This document shows positions 25,563 through 37,170 of a stretch of DNA of 64,000 nt, one piece after another. The stretch comes from Allantophomopsis cytisporea (lineage: Eukaryota > Ascomycota > Leotiomycetes > Phacidiales > Phacidiaceae). The notes beneath the pieces were generated by a model. That model made no database searches and was not told the origin of the DNA. It saw only the letters and a list, made by a program, of their open reading frames with translations. Numbering within the stretch: position 1 is the first letter of the stretch; every line of letters starts with the position of its first letter. The position numbers and the translations under genes were made by a program. The stretch is taken from NCBI GenBank assembly GCA_024752435.1, contig CP103029.1, positions 434,001 through 498,000 of the forward strand, in the 5' to 3' direction.

Positions 25563-26744
25563 ATGTACACCACACTTGAGCAACAGAACGAGGCTGCCCT
25601 CGAGCACTTCATCTACACGCCAGTCACCTCACAGATGGTTCAATACCTCGCACAAAAAGCATCCGAAGTCATTCGCTGTGAGCCAGTCGTCCAGGACAAC
25701 AACCAGCTTCCAGCCACCCCACCAACCACCCCACCTCCAGCCGATAACCCAGCTGAGATTCCAATGCCATCTCTAGATCGCTTTATCGCACAAATTGTAC
25801 GCAAATCCAACGTACAAGTGCCAACTCTCATGACTACCCTGGTCTATCTGCATCGCCTGAAAGCCAAGCTGCCACCCGTAGCCAAAGGCTTGCGCTGCAC
25901 AGTCCACCGCATCTTCCTAGCTTCACTCATTCTCTCCGCCAAGAACCTTAACGACAGCTCTCCAAAGAACAAGCACTGGGCCGAGTATACCTTCAGCCGC
26001 AACTACCCATGCTTTGGCTTCAACGTTACGGAGGTCAACCTCATGGAGAAGCAGCTTCTCTTCCTCCTCGACTGGGATCTTAACATCACCACGCAAGATC
26101 TCTATACTCACCTCGATCCCTTCTTGTCTCCCATCCGCGCCACCTACGCTGCCCAAGTCGAGCGTGAACTGGCCGAGCGTGAGCGTGCACGCAGAATGGA
26201 GGAAGCTCGCCAACGTGAACACTCTCTCCTCGAGCAACGCCATCGCGAGCTCGCCGAGCTCCGTGAGTACCAGCGTCGTTCAAGACATTACTCACCTTAC
26301 AGTCCAGACAAGGAACGCCGATCTCGCTATGGCCGCATTGCAACCTCTATTTCATCATCTGTGTCCTCGACATCCACGCCGCCGTCTGAGTGTCCAGGCC
26401 TTACACGCTCCGGTACCGAAGATACGCTTTCGCTGTCCAGCTACACACCATCGCGCTCCGTCACGCCTTCTTCCCGTCTTGGTACTCCTGTTTCGAGCAT
26501 CAGTTCGATGTCGAGCTATGAGCATGATCATAAGCCGCGCATTTCGTCGATTAATTCCCTGCATTCATCATCTATGGGCACCTCTGTTGATGACTATGAC
26601 TTCGACGAGTCGAACGTCGTTCGTCTGCGTCCTGAATCTGAGGCGCGCATCCTTGCTTATGGTCACGATGAAGTCAAGAAGCAACGCGGACGCTACACGG
26701 CCTCAAGCCTGTTTTCTTTGAGTCGGTATCTGGGGCGGGATTGA
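25563..26744 (+). CDS. Pho85-type (PCL1/2-like) cyclin
   Basis: Intronless, 393 residues from the ATG at 25563; the frame is open further upstream but without an ATG. Binds and activates a Pho85/Cdk5-class kinase. The cyclin box occupies about residues 65-195: FIAQIVRKSNVQVPTLMTTL, YLHRLKAKLP, the helix HRIFLASLILSAKNLNDSS, then NKHWAEYTF and EVNLMEKQLLFLLDWDLNI, the signature of the PCL1/2 branch. A Glu/Arg-rich coiled coil follows (about 205-260) and then a Ser/Thr-rich tail with many SP/TP sites typical of unstable G1 cyclins. The very long pyrimidine-rich leader upstream fits strong transcriptional and translational control. In Aspergillus, PCL-type cyclins act in conidiation and cell-cycle control; transfer of that role here is inference. 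Confidence 0.88.
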   Translation: MYTTLEQQNEAALEHFIYTPVTSQMVQYLAQKASEVIRCEPVVQDNNQLPATPPTTPPPADNPAEIPMPSLDRFIAQIVRKSNVQVPTLMTTLVYLHRLKAKLPPVAKGLRCTVHRIFLASLILSAKNLNDSSPKNKHWAEYTFSRNYPCFGFNVTEVNLMEKQLLFLLDWDLNITTQDLYTHLDPFLSPIRATYAAQVERELAERERARRMEEARQREHSLLEQRHRELAELREYQRRSRHYSPYSPDKERRSRYGRIATSISSSVSSTSTPPSECPGLTRSGTEDTLSLSSYTPSRSVTPSSRLGTPVSSISSMSSYEHDHKPRISSINSLHSSSMGTSVDDYDFDESNVVRLRPESEARILAYGHDEVKKQRGRYTASSLFSLSRYLGRD

Positions 26745-28556
26745 AAAGTGAATAACTTGGGGTAAATTTGGGCAGGGGGTTATTAGCTGCGGACCACAGA
26801 ACTGGGGTGTTTACATGGGTTTGCATTGTTGGAGTTTTTTGGTATCTTGGGATCGCTTTGTCTTTTTGTGAGATGGGCTGGCTTGAGTTCTGCTTAATTT
26901 GGAGTAGACTGGGGAAATAAGGATGATGGCCGCCCTGTGTATAGCGAGGTGAAATTAGATGACGAACGATATGAATTACATGAAAGTTTGGATCTGATAT
27001 GATTTGGTACTTATTTTCGTGATGTGAGGTGATGTGATGTGAGCGGTTTTGATGTTGGAGCATTGAAGACATGTCGTTAAGGATGCACGCACGTGATTCA
27101 CTTCTACCACTACCCACCCTTCGATTTTATGGAAGTCTTGTATTCATTCTTCAATGATTTTCACTTTCATATTCAGCCTCCAAATGCCAGGAAAAGACTG
27201 GAATATTCTAAATTACCCCTAGAATTCACAGAATTTTCTTTTTACAGCGCGCTACCCTGTATGCTACTAAGAGCTCCCCACATAACACTGCAGGCTCTTA
27301 CGTCGCTGAAGTGTGTAGGTTCCGCAGTGCCAGTGCAGCTCTTGAGCAGTGCAAAGTTCTTCGTCAATTCGAATACGGTAGAGCACGAACACAGTGCGAA
27401 GTTTCAGGATTCAAGGGGAACAGACCCGGCCCTACAAAAACATAGAGCAGTTAATCTAATTGTCTTTTTACAAAGATACTCCGGAAAAGAAAGTCGCATA
27501 CACGAGTCTGAACTCCTGAATTCCATGGCCTGCAGGATACATTCGTACCGCAATAAACATGCAAACGCCCAAAATCCATACAGACATGGCTTGCTCCTTG
27601 AGATGCATTGAGAAATTTATTGTCCCGTTATTGCTGAGAAAAGGCAGTCATCGACGTTGAGAGCAGACTGTGGTGCACGCCCGATTGGTGGGATTTCCGA
27701 TCTCCACCTCCGCATTTTATACTGACTTGTACTCGCTACTCCGCGTTTCTGGGGAGTTACCCCGGACTGAGCACTGGACACCTTCACATACCTGAGCATC
27801 CCCAGACCTTAGGGTGGTTTGTCATTAGGCATGGATGCGAACGGGTCTTCTTGCACATGAAGGCTTTTGCGACGACGGACCTGTGGGAACTCCAATTGGG
27901 ACGCTCTCGTGTGCTTCGTGCACAGGGTATGTTGTTGATAATATATCGATTCCCATAACGGATGGATGTACAGCGTATATGTATTGCATTATACTCTGTA
28001 AGTTTCATGTCCTTCGTCTGTACAGCAGAACTTACACTGCAACTTCTTGGCATCAATAACCCTATAGAATACGCGGAGAGTTAAGATGCAGAGCTCTACG
28101 TACATCACATGGGATCATGGCCCTGGGATCATTAGATATCTACCGGGATATGCAGATCTGGGGCCCTATGGTTTGCTTTTTGCCGGGAAACATTGCGCCT
28201 TGGTAGGTGCGTTTTTCCCAGGTCTGAGATGGTAGAAACGACCATGGGATGCAAAGCTAGGGAGTCGACTATGAGTGGTGATAAATGCTTTCAAACCGCT
28301 ATCCACTTAATCTAGACGGACTTTCTGGCACCGGAGAGGGGAAATGACGGCTGGTTCCTGGCCAAAGTAAGCTTTTCATGCATCTTTATTTACTCCACAT
28401 ATTTCAATTGATCTCCTTGATTATATATGTAAAGCGTGCTGCACGATAGATTAAGTCGCGGCTACTTTTGATTTTCTCTCTCTTTCGTGGCTTTCTCTTG
28501 GGAGTGGATTTTTGATTTTCTTGATTTCTTGGCTTCTGGGATATCGAGGAGACAAT
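26745..28556. other. Intergenic between cyclin and pectin methylesterase
   Basis: 1.8 kb containing the cyclin 3' region and the pectin methylesterase promoter. One 160-codon ATG frame at 27129-27611 is listed separately as a weak candidate. A TATA-like TTATATAT lies at 28421-28428, about 130 bases before the esterase start. Confidence 0.45.
27129..27611 (+). CDS. Weak candidate: orphan ORF
   Basis: A 160-codon open frame starting MEVLYSFFNDFHFH and ending GLLLEMH. It is the longest unexplained frame in this interval, but it has no recognisable domain, no transmembrane or signal segment, a composition (Leu/Ser/His/Phe mixture) like translated non-coding DNA, and a poor start context. It could be chance or a lineage-specific gene. 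Confidence 0.18.
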   Translation: MEVLYSFFNDFHFHIQPPNARKRLEYSKLPLEFTEFSFYSALPCMLLRAPHITLQALTSLKCVGSAVPVQLLSSAKFFVNSNTVEHEHSAKFQDSRGTDPALQKHRAVNLIVFLQRYSGKESRIHESELLNSMACRIHSYRNKHANAQNPYRHGLLLEMH

Positions 28557-29890
28557 ATGCAGATACTTCAAGGTGCTCTGGCGCTGTTCATTTACAGTAT
28601 TGCTGTTGCTGCAGCGTGGGATATTGGGAATGTCGCTGATCGCCATGCTTGTCAGTCACCGCATCATGGACGATCTCCATTAGCAGGCTGTGATTCTCGA
28701 CGAACCCTTTATGTCAATGTTGCTGGGAATACAACATTCAATACTATACAGAGCGCGGTCAATGCCTTGCCAAACAATACGGGTGTGCCTAGTTACTCAC
28801 CTGCCAATGAGACTATGTGCTAACTTTGTGCATACAGATCCATATACAATCCTCATTTCTTCGGGAAATTATACCGAGCAAGTGAATGTAACGCGTTCAG
28901 GTCCCACGTATCTGCTCGGACAGACCACAAACCCAACCGACTACACTGCTAACACTGTCAACATCATCTGGGCTGCTGTAGCTGGAACTGGAGACAATAC
29001 TTACACAAGTACACTCACTGTTGCTCCAAACCTTAATGCGTCGTTTACTGGAAGTGGTCCCACCGGTTTTCCTGTTCCAGATGATACACCATTTGGGAGC
29101 AGCGATTTCCGCACTTATAACTTGAACCTCATCAATAACTTCGTTCCCTATTGTAAGTCTATCTAGATGGAAGATACTTCAAGAGGAATGAAGTAGCATG
29201 AACTGACTTCCCATAGCCGATGGTCCCTCCCTTGCACTTAGCATATCCCGCGCCAATGGTAGTTTCTATCACACAGGAATATACAGTTATCAAGACACGA
29301 TCTACGTAGGCAAGCTAGGAAACGCATACCTAACATCCGGTGAAGTTGCTGGACAAACGGATTTCTTCTACGGCTTCGGAACTTGCTATACAACATCTAC
29401 GAAGATAACGCTACGGTCTTGTGGAGGCGGCGTCACAGCTTGGAAAGGAACAAACACAACGTTCGCCAACAAGTACGGAGTATACATAACAAATTCTTCC
29501 CTCGTCGCGTCAAATGCCTCCATAGCGGTGCAAGAGAAGGGTAAGTGCGCTCTGGGCAGGCCCTGGAACGCACAGCACCGCTCCATTTTCTCGTTCACCT
29601 ACTTAGACGCCAGCATTCTCCCAGCCGGTTACATTGATTGGAATCCAGCACGCTATACAAACGGCACGGCCAATGACACAAGCTTGAACTGGGGCTTTGG
29701 CGATTACGCTACTATCCAGGCGGAATATCAGAACTATGGTCCGGGCTGGAACCTCACGGCTAGAGAGGCTAGCTTGTATGATAGAATCCTGACGCCAGCA
29801 CAGTTTGCAGAGTTCAGTAGCCCCATCGAGATCTTTCAGTTTCCTGACGGACGGTTCGGAAATTATAAGTGGATTGATCTTACGATTTAG
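28557..29890 (+). CDS. Secreted pectin methylesterase (carbohydrate esterase family 8)
   Basis: Hydrolyses methyl esters of homogalacturonan in plant cell walls, releasing methanol and making pectate accessible to lyases and polygalacturonases. Exons 28557-28782, 28838-29152 and 29217-29890 are joined in phase 1 with GCTAAC/ACTGAC branch sites and give 404 residues. A signal peptide is clear (MQILQGALALFIYSIAVAAA). Family motifs: TIQSAVNALPNN, GIYSYQDT with the acid/base Asp near residue 207, GQTDFFYG with the nucleophile Asp near 229 (usual motif VDFIFG, so T and FY are substitutions), and LGRPW near 293-297 with the substrate Arg. All catalytic residues are present, so it should be active. 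Many NxT/S sites suggest N-glycosylation. It indicates a plant-associated or saprotrophic lifestyle. Confidence 0.94.
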
Positions 29891-30214
29891 ACTGCATACA
29901 AGCCTTATCCCCAATAAAATCTATTTTGATCGGGCCTTTGTTTTTGTGCTGATTGCTTTATAGTTGCTCATGCTGACGAAGTAAAATTAAATGCTAGGAT
30001 GGGGAATTTATGCTTGAAGATGGCGTAGCAGGTGACTTATTTTGTGGCAGTGTAGATACTCGTGACGAGAAGCAATCTTAGCCTGTGAAGTCGTACCCTG
30101 TCGATTGTGGAAACAAGAGCCTCGTTTGATAAACACATTAAGAATTCCATACTGACACCACCCATTATATTGATTACACTTTGAAATCCCACAGAATCGT
30201 AAAAGTATCGCGAA
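29891..30214. other. Short intergenic spacer
   Basis: 324 bases between the pectin methylesterase stop and the start of the PP2C gene, same strand. It must hold the esterase terminator and the phosphatase promoter. The two genes are functionally unrelated. Nothing else seen. Confidence 0.5.
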
Positions 30215-31709
30215 ATGTTTGCGGGTCGTCGAGCTTTTTCCCAGCTTCCTCGTTCTGTCATTAGAAGAGCCTACTCCACAGGCACGAAAGACTCGTTTTA
30301 TAGTAAATATAGGCCCCAAATCCGGGAGGTCACTATCTTTGGGACATGTTTCTTTGTCGGCTACCATAGTGGTTATTGGCTTGCGAGATATAAGCGCGCT
30401 GGTACTGCCACCAGTCTCGATCATCATGTTCCTCCCGAACAAGATAATGTTCCGCAGATCGATACTTCTTCTGGGTTCCCAATCAAGTTGTCTCCTCCGT
30501 CCGACGAAGAGATCACACAGATCTTGAATCAAGAGGCATATGCCTATAAGGTTGCTGGAGTAAAAGGCATTCGAGAATACTATGGTGCCCAACTTCAGAG
30601 TAGCAGTCCTTGTGAGGATCGTATCCTCCATGGGAAAATCTCGTCGCCCGTGCAGAAAGATGGCGATTGGATGGCTTGGGGCGTATTTGACGGCCATGCG
30701 TGAGTAACAACGATCCAAATCAAGCAAACTATCATAGACTGAAGCTTATCACAGAGGCTGGGAGGTGGCCGATATCCTGACCAAGCACTTACTTCCCTAC
30801 GTGTCGAAGGAACTATCTATCACCCCGGCCACCTCCCCAAATGACATCTCCACAGTTCTCAAAACCGCCTTTCTATCTCTTGACTCCGATCTCATCAACT
30901 CAGCTCCAGGAACCATTCACTCCTCCCTCTCCTTCCCCCAAAAGGCCGCCCTTCTGGCTCCTCCAAACTCCGGCTCGTGCGCCCTACTAACTCTCTACGC
31001 ACCCTCGACACGTACTCTCCACACAGCCTGTGTAGGTGACTCACGTGCCGTGCTCGGCCAGCTCTCCCCCTCAGGAGCCTGGGAAACGATCCCACTATCC
31101 ACCGACCAAACCGCATCCAACGCCTCTGAGCTCGCACGCCTGCACGCTGCGCACCCTAACGAGCCAGAGATGATAGTCAACAACCGCCTGCACGGTATCA
31201 TGGTGATGCGAGCATTTGGCGATGCGCAGTTCAAGTGGGACGTTGCCACGCAGGAGGAGGTTGCGGCACGATTCAATGGGCGGCAGGTGAGGGCGCTCAG
31301 AACCCCGCCGTATTTGACAGCTGAACCGGAGGTTACGTCGACGGTTGTTGAGGAGGGCAAGAAGGGGTTCTTGATTTTGGCAAGTGATGGATTCTGGGAT
31401 TGTGTGTCGAGTGAGCAGGCAGTGGGATTGGTGGGGAAATGGATTGCCTGGGATGCGGCGGGGAAGCCGAAGCAGGTTGAGGAGGGTGAGTATTTTGGGG
31501 AGTTTGATTCGAAGAGCCTCGGGGATGAAATTTATAAGTTTAAAGAGAGGAGGACAGCGCTAAGGGATGGGAATGTGGCGGTACATTTGATAAGGAATGC
31601 GATGGGCGGACAATTCGTGGATATGCTCCAGGGGATGCTTACTTATAAGGCGCCGTTGGCGAGAAACATGAGGGACGATGTTACTGTGCAAGTTGTTTTC
31701 TTTGATTGA
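30215..31709 (+). CDS. Mitochondrial PP2C-family protein phosphatase (Ptc5-like)
   Basis: Mn/Mg-dependent Ser/Thr phosphatase of the class that dephosphorylates pyruvate dehydrogenase E1 alpha in yeast mitochondria. Exons 30215-30699 and 30755-31709 join inside the Ala codon of the hallmark DGHAGWE and give 479 residues. N terminus: an Arg-rich presequence (MFAGRRAFSQLPRSVIRRAY) and a hydrophobic segment at about 38-58 (VTIFGTCFFVGYHSGYWLA), fitting an inner-membrane-anchored enzyme in the intermembrane space. Metal-binding and catalytic motifs: WGVFDGHAG (about 155-163), CVGDSRAVLG, RAFGDAQFKW, LASDGFWD and RDDVTVQVVFFD at the C terminus. All expected aspartates are present. Assignment to Ptc5 rather than Ptc6 rests on the presequence plus anchor and is moderately sure. 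Confidence 0.9.
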
Positions 31710-32512
31710 TGGTGGAATCAGGAAACGGGGAATTGTGCTCTTGAAAGTCTCCGTGTTGGATTTTGTTATTCCTTGGAGTTCGGTATTGGAATTGCCAGGT
31801 ACATCCGTCCTAGGCCTACTATGACTATACCTATAGTCAGAACCTTTTACAATCACTAAGAAATCGAAAAAGCTTATACATCAAAGACAAGTTAGAATTC
31901 TGGCGTGTTTGATGAAGTAAACTCGTCTACTCCTCGATATAACATTCTTTGAAAAATCGAAAACCCAAAATCGCACCGCAAAATCAAGTAAGCCTGAAAT
32001 AGTTAAAGTTTCAGCACATGAGATAAATCTTTAAGGGAATCCGTTCCTAAAGGCGATAAGAATCTCCTCCCAAACTTCAAAGTTCCAGGATACGAGTCTA
32101 GTACCGGATCCCGCTGTGCTAACTGCTAACAAAGCGAGGACAATTAGTAGTCGGGGACTTTTGCCTTCGATGATGCAAAGCCACAAAATTTTGTTAGTCA
32201 ATTCAGCTATTGGTAAATCCTTGTTGAAGATATCCCACTCTCTTAATATTCTCGGTCACTATGCTCCAAAAGTTGAATCATATTCGAAGACCATACGTTT
32301 CCTGAAGCCGGAACTGCTATCAAAATGAAGGTGTAAACCTGTAGCTCATTCTCATCAACCTCGTCGTGAACATCATAATCCAACCATAAATCCATCATTA
32401 AAAGTACTCATCAGAATCCATGCAAATCATCAACTCAATCTCCGCTCTCTGCCTTACATCATCGAACTTGATCACTTTCCACACCTACCAATCCATCCCC
32501 AAAAGTAGCTTC
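31710..32512. other. Convergent intergenic region
   Basis: 800 bases between the 3' ends of the PP2C gene and the RBR ligase gene. AT-rich, with only short frames and no repeat or RNA gene recognised. Confidence 0.5.
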
Positions 32513-34808
32513 TCAGTTGTCAACCACGCTGAAAACCCCCTCAGTAGGCACAACTCCAGCCCCAACATGCGATCTCCACGCATTAATTCTACCAGAGCCG
32601 CCAGAACCCCTCGCATTAAGACCAGCCAGAATACTTCTTCTCGTACTCTCTGCATCCTCATCAACCACTGCAATCGTAGGCTTGCCCTCCGGCGCCGGTC
32701 TACCTACAGGACTTCTCTGCACCTCAGCTGGACGACGGAGACTAATTCTTCTCACTGGCGTGTCTGCCACAGGAGATCTCCCAGCGGTAGCACTGGGAGG
32801 TGGACCACAAGCGGTTGGCAGAGGTCCAATTGTAGGATATCGATCATTGGTACGAATTCTGGGAATTACGCCATCTGGTCCCGGTCTACTTCTCATACCC
32901 GGTCTCCCCTCTCTCTCACTCCTAACGCCCATCACGTAGTTTGCTGCCGCATTGGCTTGGTTGAGACCCATACCCAAAATGTTATGTGCAGTACGGACAT
33001 AGCTCTCATTCATGAAGTGGGCACCAGCGTTGCCTACGCCCTCAATATCACCAATGCCTCCGTTGTAATCTAGGAACTCGGTGGAAGGGTTAGGGTGTGT
33101 AGGCATTGCAGACAGGCGGCGGGCAAGACGCTCGTCATTGCGTTCTTGAGTTCTTCGGTTTGTTGGTCCTTCTGTGTAGGCGCGGGGACGGAGAGGTATA
33201 CGCATATTCGTTAGGAAGTCGGGCTCATTGAGTTCGTAGTTGAACCAGGGGCAATTGCATGTTTTCCATTTCGATCCGCAACACATACAAAATTGGGCGT
33301 TACAGCGACTGGAGAGGTTAGCAATGATTCTGATTGAAGTCAGGGAACTGTGGGGAACTTACCATGTCATGTGGTTGCAGCCTTCTTTTAACTCAACCAT
33401 TGTTCTGCAGTTGTAGCATCGCTGCCATCCGGCTTTGGCAGCTTGTTCGAGTAGTCGGTTGGTCTCGTCGTCGGTTGCACACTCTCTACTCCCATGCCAT
33501 CGTCCATTGCAAGAACCACAGACTTTCAGCTTACAGTTGCTGCACTTCCCACACTTGCGTCCATTCTCTAGGTGAATATTGCTTGGGCGAATCCACTCGC
33601 CACATTTCTTTCCTGGACAATAAATGCGGTTTTTAGTAGTGTACTCTTGATACTTCTTATTCCATTGTTTCTTGAAGCTGAGGTCGAAGAGCTTTTCAAC
33701 GTGTTTAATAGGGATATGTTCTGATGTGCAGCATTTGGGCGGCATATGGGCTGGATCGTTTAGAGATAATTTGAATACTCGTTTCATACAAGGGTTACAC
33801 ATTCGATGACCGCAGTTGAGCTTCGCGGTTTTCGTCTTTGGGATATCGTCGGATAAACATGTTGAACATGTCACTCTGAAACCGATTAGTATTCAATTTT
33901 AGTTTGATGATTGTACTTACAATTTCGCAGAATCTGGACCTGTGTTGACCTTGAATACACTTCCTACACTTCCAAGAAAACTGTTTCGACGTTCTCGCGT
34001 GCCTGTGCTAGGTGGTGGAGCAGATCCTGAACGTGATCTCTGTGTATGTGGATTTGGCTGTGTTTGAGCGCGTGTGACCGGTGGTCTAGAATCGCCTGTT
34101 CGTGGCCTTCTACCTGAATTGCTTTTGCTGTGTGGGTTAGTCATACTCGACGCTTCTCATGAAATTTGATGATTGGATAAATCAAAGAAAATCCAGAGTT
34201 ATGCCTCATGGGGCTTACCTAGCAACAGATGGTGAATCGTCCAGGACGGTGCTTCGCGGCCTATGAATACTACCTCGTCTTGACGATCTTGGCTCAGGGG
34301 ACATAGTCTTCTCTACGACTACACTTCTTCTTGCTCCTTGCTTTGCGGACCTCAGAGTCTTTCCATCAATATAGATCGTCTTTTCCTTCTTGAGGCCAAC
34401 ATTCTCTGGGGCAACAATAGTATGCGAATCCAAAACTGCCGACTCGGTGCCTCTGTTAGATTCGGAAACGAGTGTTCGAGATTTTGGCGTTCTAGATGAA
34501 GATCTTGTGTACACATAACTCGCAGAGTCCTCGGACGAAGAGGAATGTCTTTTGCTTCGGATTCTGACATCCGACTCAGTACGGCGATGGCTCCTTTGTG
34601 GCCCAGATCTTTCCACAATAGCAGGCCTCCTCACAAGCCCTGAAGTTCGATTTTCACCGCCATCATAGAACTCGGTGCGAGTTCTTCGCAGATCCTCTCT
34701 GTTAACTTCTCGATTCTCACTCGCCCTATCACCACCATCGGGGACGCGAGAGGAACGACGACGATGGCGAGACTGCCGTTCAACATCTATGCTGTTTCCC
34801 CAGACCAT
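32513..34808 (-). CDS. RBR (RING-IBR-RING) E3 ubiquitin ligase
   Basis: Four exons on the minus strand, 34808-34219, 34127-33921, 33875-33363 and 33308-32513, with GTAAG donors and CTAAC branch sites, give 701 residues. Residues 1-260 are Arg/Ser-rich and disordered. RING1 starts near residue 268 (CSTCLSDD...CGHRMCNPCM), the IBR zinc region follows (YCPGKKCGEW, CGKCSNCKLKVCGSC), then RING2: CYNCRTMVELKEGCNHMTC continuing RCNAQFCMCCG. The catalytic Cys of HMTC (about residue 437) is encoded across the third intron (TG|T), so only the spliced message has an active enzyme. RBR ligases pass ubiquitin through this Cys. The tail (460-701) is disordered. The ATG at 34808 is the first in frame. Substrate unknown; this subgroup is expanded in filamentous ascomycetes. 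Confidence 0.92.
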
Positions 34809-36132
34809 GTCTTTTCGCAATTGCTTTTAGAGATCCTGGATTATTGGTCTAGAGCGTCTGAATGGATTTTCAATGAGCAGTTTTTTTAATGGAGACGGTC
34901 GTTCAACTGCTGAGATACAATAGAATCAAGAATTTGGTTCTGACTGTGCGGTGCGGTTTCAGTGGTTGTTGAGTAGAGGCGTATCTGCATATGCTAGGTA
35001 TCCTTGTGGTAAGGCTCTCCTGCAGCAGGGTGAAAATGGCGAAACCGAGTGGATTGTATACTGGCTGCTATCGAATGACGGAAAATAAATAAAGAGAATA
35101 AGGCGTTGGGCTCCGTTGGTTTTCAAGTACTTTCCAAAGAATGTAGGTATGTGATAATTAGTGGTGATGTGCTAATTTATTCTTCACTTTTCTCATTCCA
35201 TCATACACTCCCACTTCCCTGCTGACTGGCTTCAGTTTCTTCAGTGATAAATGCGAGGCGTACAGGGTGAACAGGACATAATTCCGTGCTTGGTGGCGTC
35301 TTGAGCTGGTCGTCAATCGCTAATCAATATTCTCTGGGGCCCAAAATGCGGGAGGCGGGACAGCAGCGGTCCGCACAGATCGTTCTCTACACCGTTAACG
35401 TTGTAAACAGAGTAACAACTAAGGTAACGTCGTAACCCTGGAACAGAGAAGGCTGGGAGATGGTAGATAGGTAGATAGATAGATAACCTTTCAATGTTGA
35501 CGACAGTCCGTGACCAAGACAGCTTTATAAGTTTGTTGTTTATTGCGAGAGCAGAGCCAACATCAATATAAAGCAGACGACCGGTGAGTAAGACTGAAGC
35601 ACCAGGAGTGAGAAGTTCACCTTATTTGGAGTTCTTCATAACGGAAGATCTTCGTATAAATTAGTGCGCAAAGAGTGAGTGTGTGTGAGGGTGTGTGATG
35701 TGCCACTTCATCGAGGAGATTGGTGGACATGGGGGCCTGTACGCCAATAAAGACGCGCACAGAACGCCATGTCTGTGACTCCTCCTGTGCCCAGGAACCA
35801 TTCAGATTGTTTGGGAGCATCGGTCACGTTATGTGATTACTATTTCATTCGCCGAGAGGTTCTTCGTCGGTACTCGTGGTCATTGTGATGGTGCAGGTGG
35901 GACTTGTCATGAGTCGCTGTTATCGTACATATCTGGCTTGGACTTCCGAATGTTCGGAGAACAGCGATGATGAATACATGAGTTTATCGAACCTTGGCAA
36001 GCGTACCACCAAACGGATTCACGTGTACATCGTCACTGTTCAAGATCATCCATCATGGCTACTTTTCAGCCGCGGCTCTCAAATTGTCTTATTTACGTGC
36101 CTATCTTGTGAAAGATGAAGATGTCTGGTAAC

Positions 36133-36154
36133 ACAACAACAACAACAACAACAA
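36133..36154. repeat. ACA trinucleotide microsatellite
   Basis: About seven consecutive ACA units in intergenic DNA. No coding frame depends on it. Confidence 0.9.
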
Positions 36155-36849
36155 TGACGGAGAAAGAAAGAAATTCTGTTGACAGATTTGCAGAGAAAGT
36201 GGCAAATATTACTGTCTTAATGTACATAATTATTAGGACTAAAGTAAAAATAAATAAGAATAAAGTGTGTATCTAAAACTCAAGAAACTGCTAAGCCGTG
36301 ATGGTTACGGAGCGGCCTATCAGCAAATGAATCTCAAATTCAGTATTCTAGAGATAATTTCTTCGTCACTGGCAGCATATAGCAAAGCACAATTGTTTCA
36401 TACATCTTCACTGTCATCGGCTTCATCATTATCGGACTAGATAACAAAATCTATCATCCAATACGGGCAACTTCGAACCATTGAGCACCATTAGGAATTG
36501 CTTGTACAAGAAAACCAACTTGGGAATGGTCTAATATAAACCGAAACCATTTGGAACTGGATACCACCCACATTAATTCCAAACACTGTCTAGCGTAGGA
36601 GCGAAAAGTAGTTCCACAAGGCATATATATATGCGCAGCTTGGCCATCAGTACCGTTCGGTATCTAGAGAGCACACCTATTCCGCCAGCATAGAAACAGA
36701 GAGCATCAATGATGACATTAACAGATATATCAGCTACATTCTCCGAGTATCTAAGAACAATAACAGAGGAGCCTCAATAGTAGACATTACTGGAGTTTAG
36801 ACTTGATAAAGTACCTGTATAGAGTACCCCCTTTCTATCTTATTCCATT

Positions 36850-37170
36850 GTATGACCTGATTGCTGAGGATCAACAGACCAAGTCTCCTAGGTTGAAACC
36901 ATGACTTCGCCAACACTGATTGCCAGCTTGAAGAACACATTTGTAAATAGATCTACAATACTACTTTAGTTGACCAATTTCAAGAGCGCAAGCCAGAGCA
37001 ATCAAACCTACGAATGCTGACATAAATCACCGATGGTTTTAGAGTAGCTATCACATCACAGTCGTGAATAGCCTTTGGCCAAAACTCCAATCCTAGCCAG
37101 CTGGCACTTGTGAGTATTTTTTGATATCGAACCTTATTACAGATACTGGGAGCTGAGCACAACAACGTCG
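36850..37170 (-). mobile_element. Probable decayed Ty1/copia retrotransposon fragment
   Basis: The minus-strand frame 37165-36980 contains KVRYQKILTSASWLGLEFWP then KAIHDCDVIATLKPS, which resembles the copia integrase stretch before the reverse transcriptase (ARAxLxxAxLPxxFWPEAxxTAxYIxNRxPS). It is followed by IRRFDC, similar to the HLRxFGC block that comes next in copia. Stops and frame changes then interrupt it. No LTRs, no intact frame and no target-site duplication were seen. AT-enrichment around it would fit repeat-induced point mutation. The match is by eye and short. Confidence 0.33.

Noticed and set aside
32517..32939. 140-codon plus-strand frame opposite the RBR ligase tail
   Set aside because: Low-complexity Leu/Pro/Gly/Ser translation of the antisense of a coding exon, no family features.
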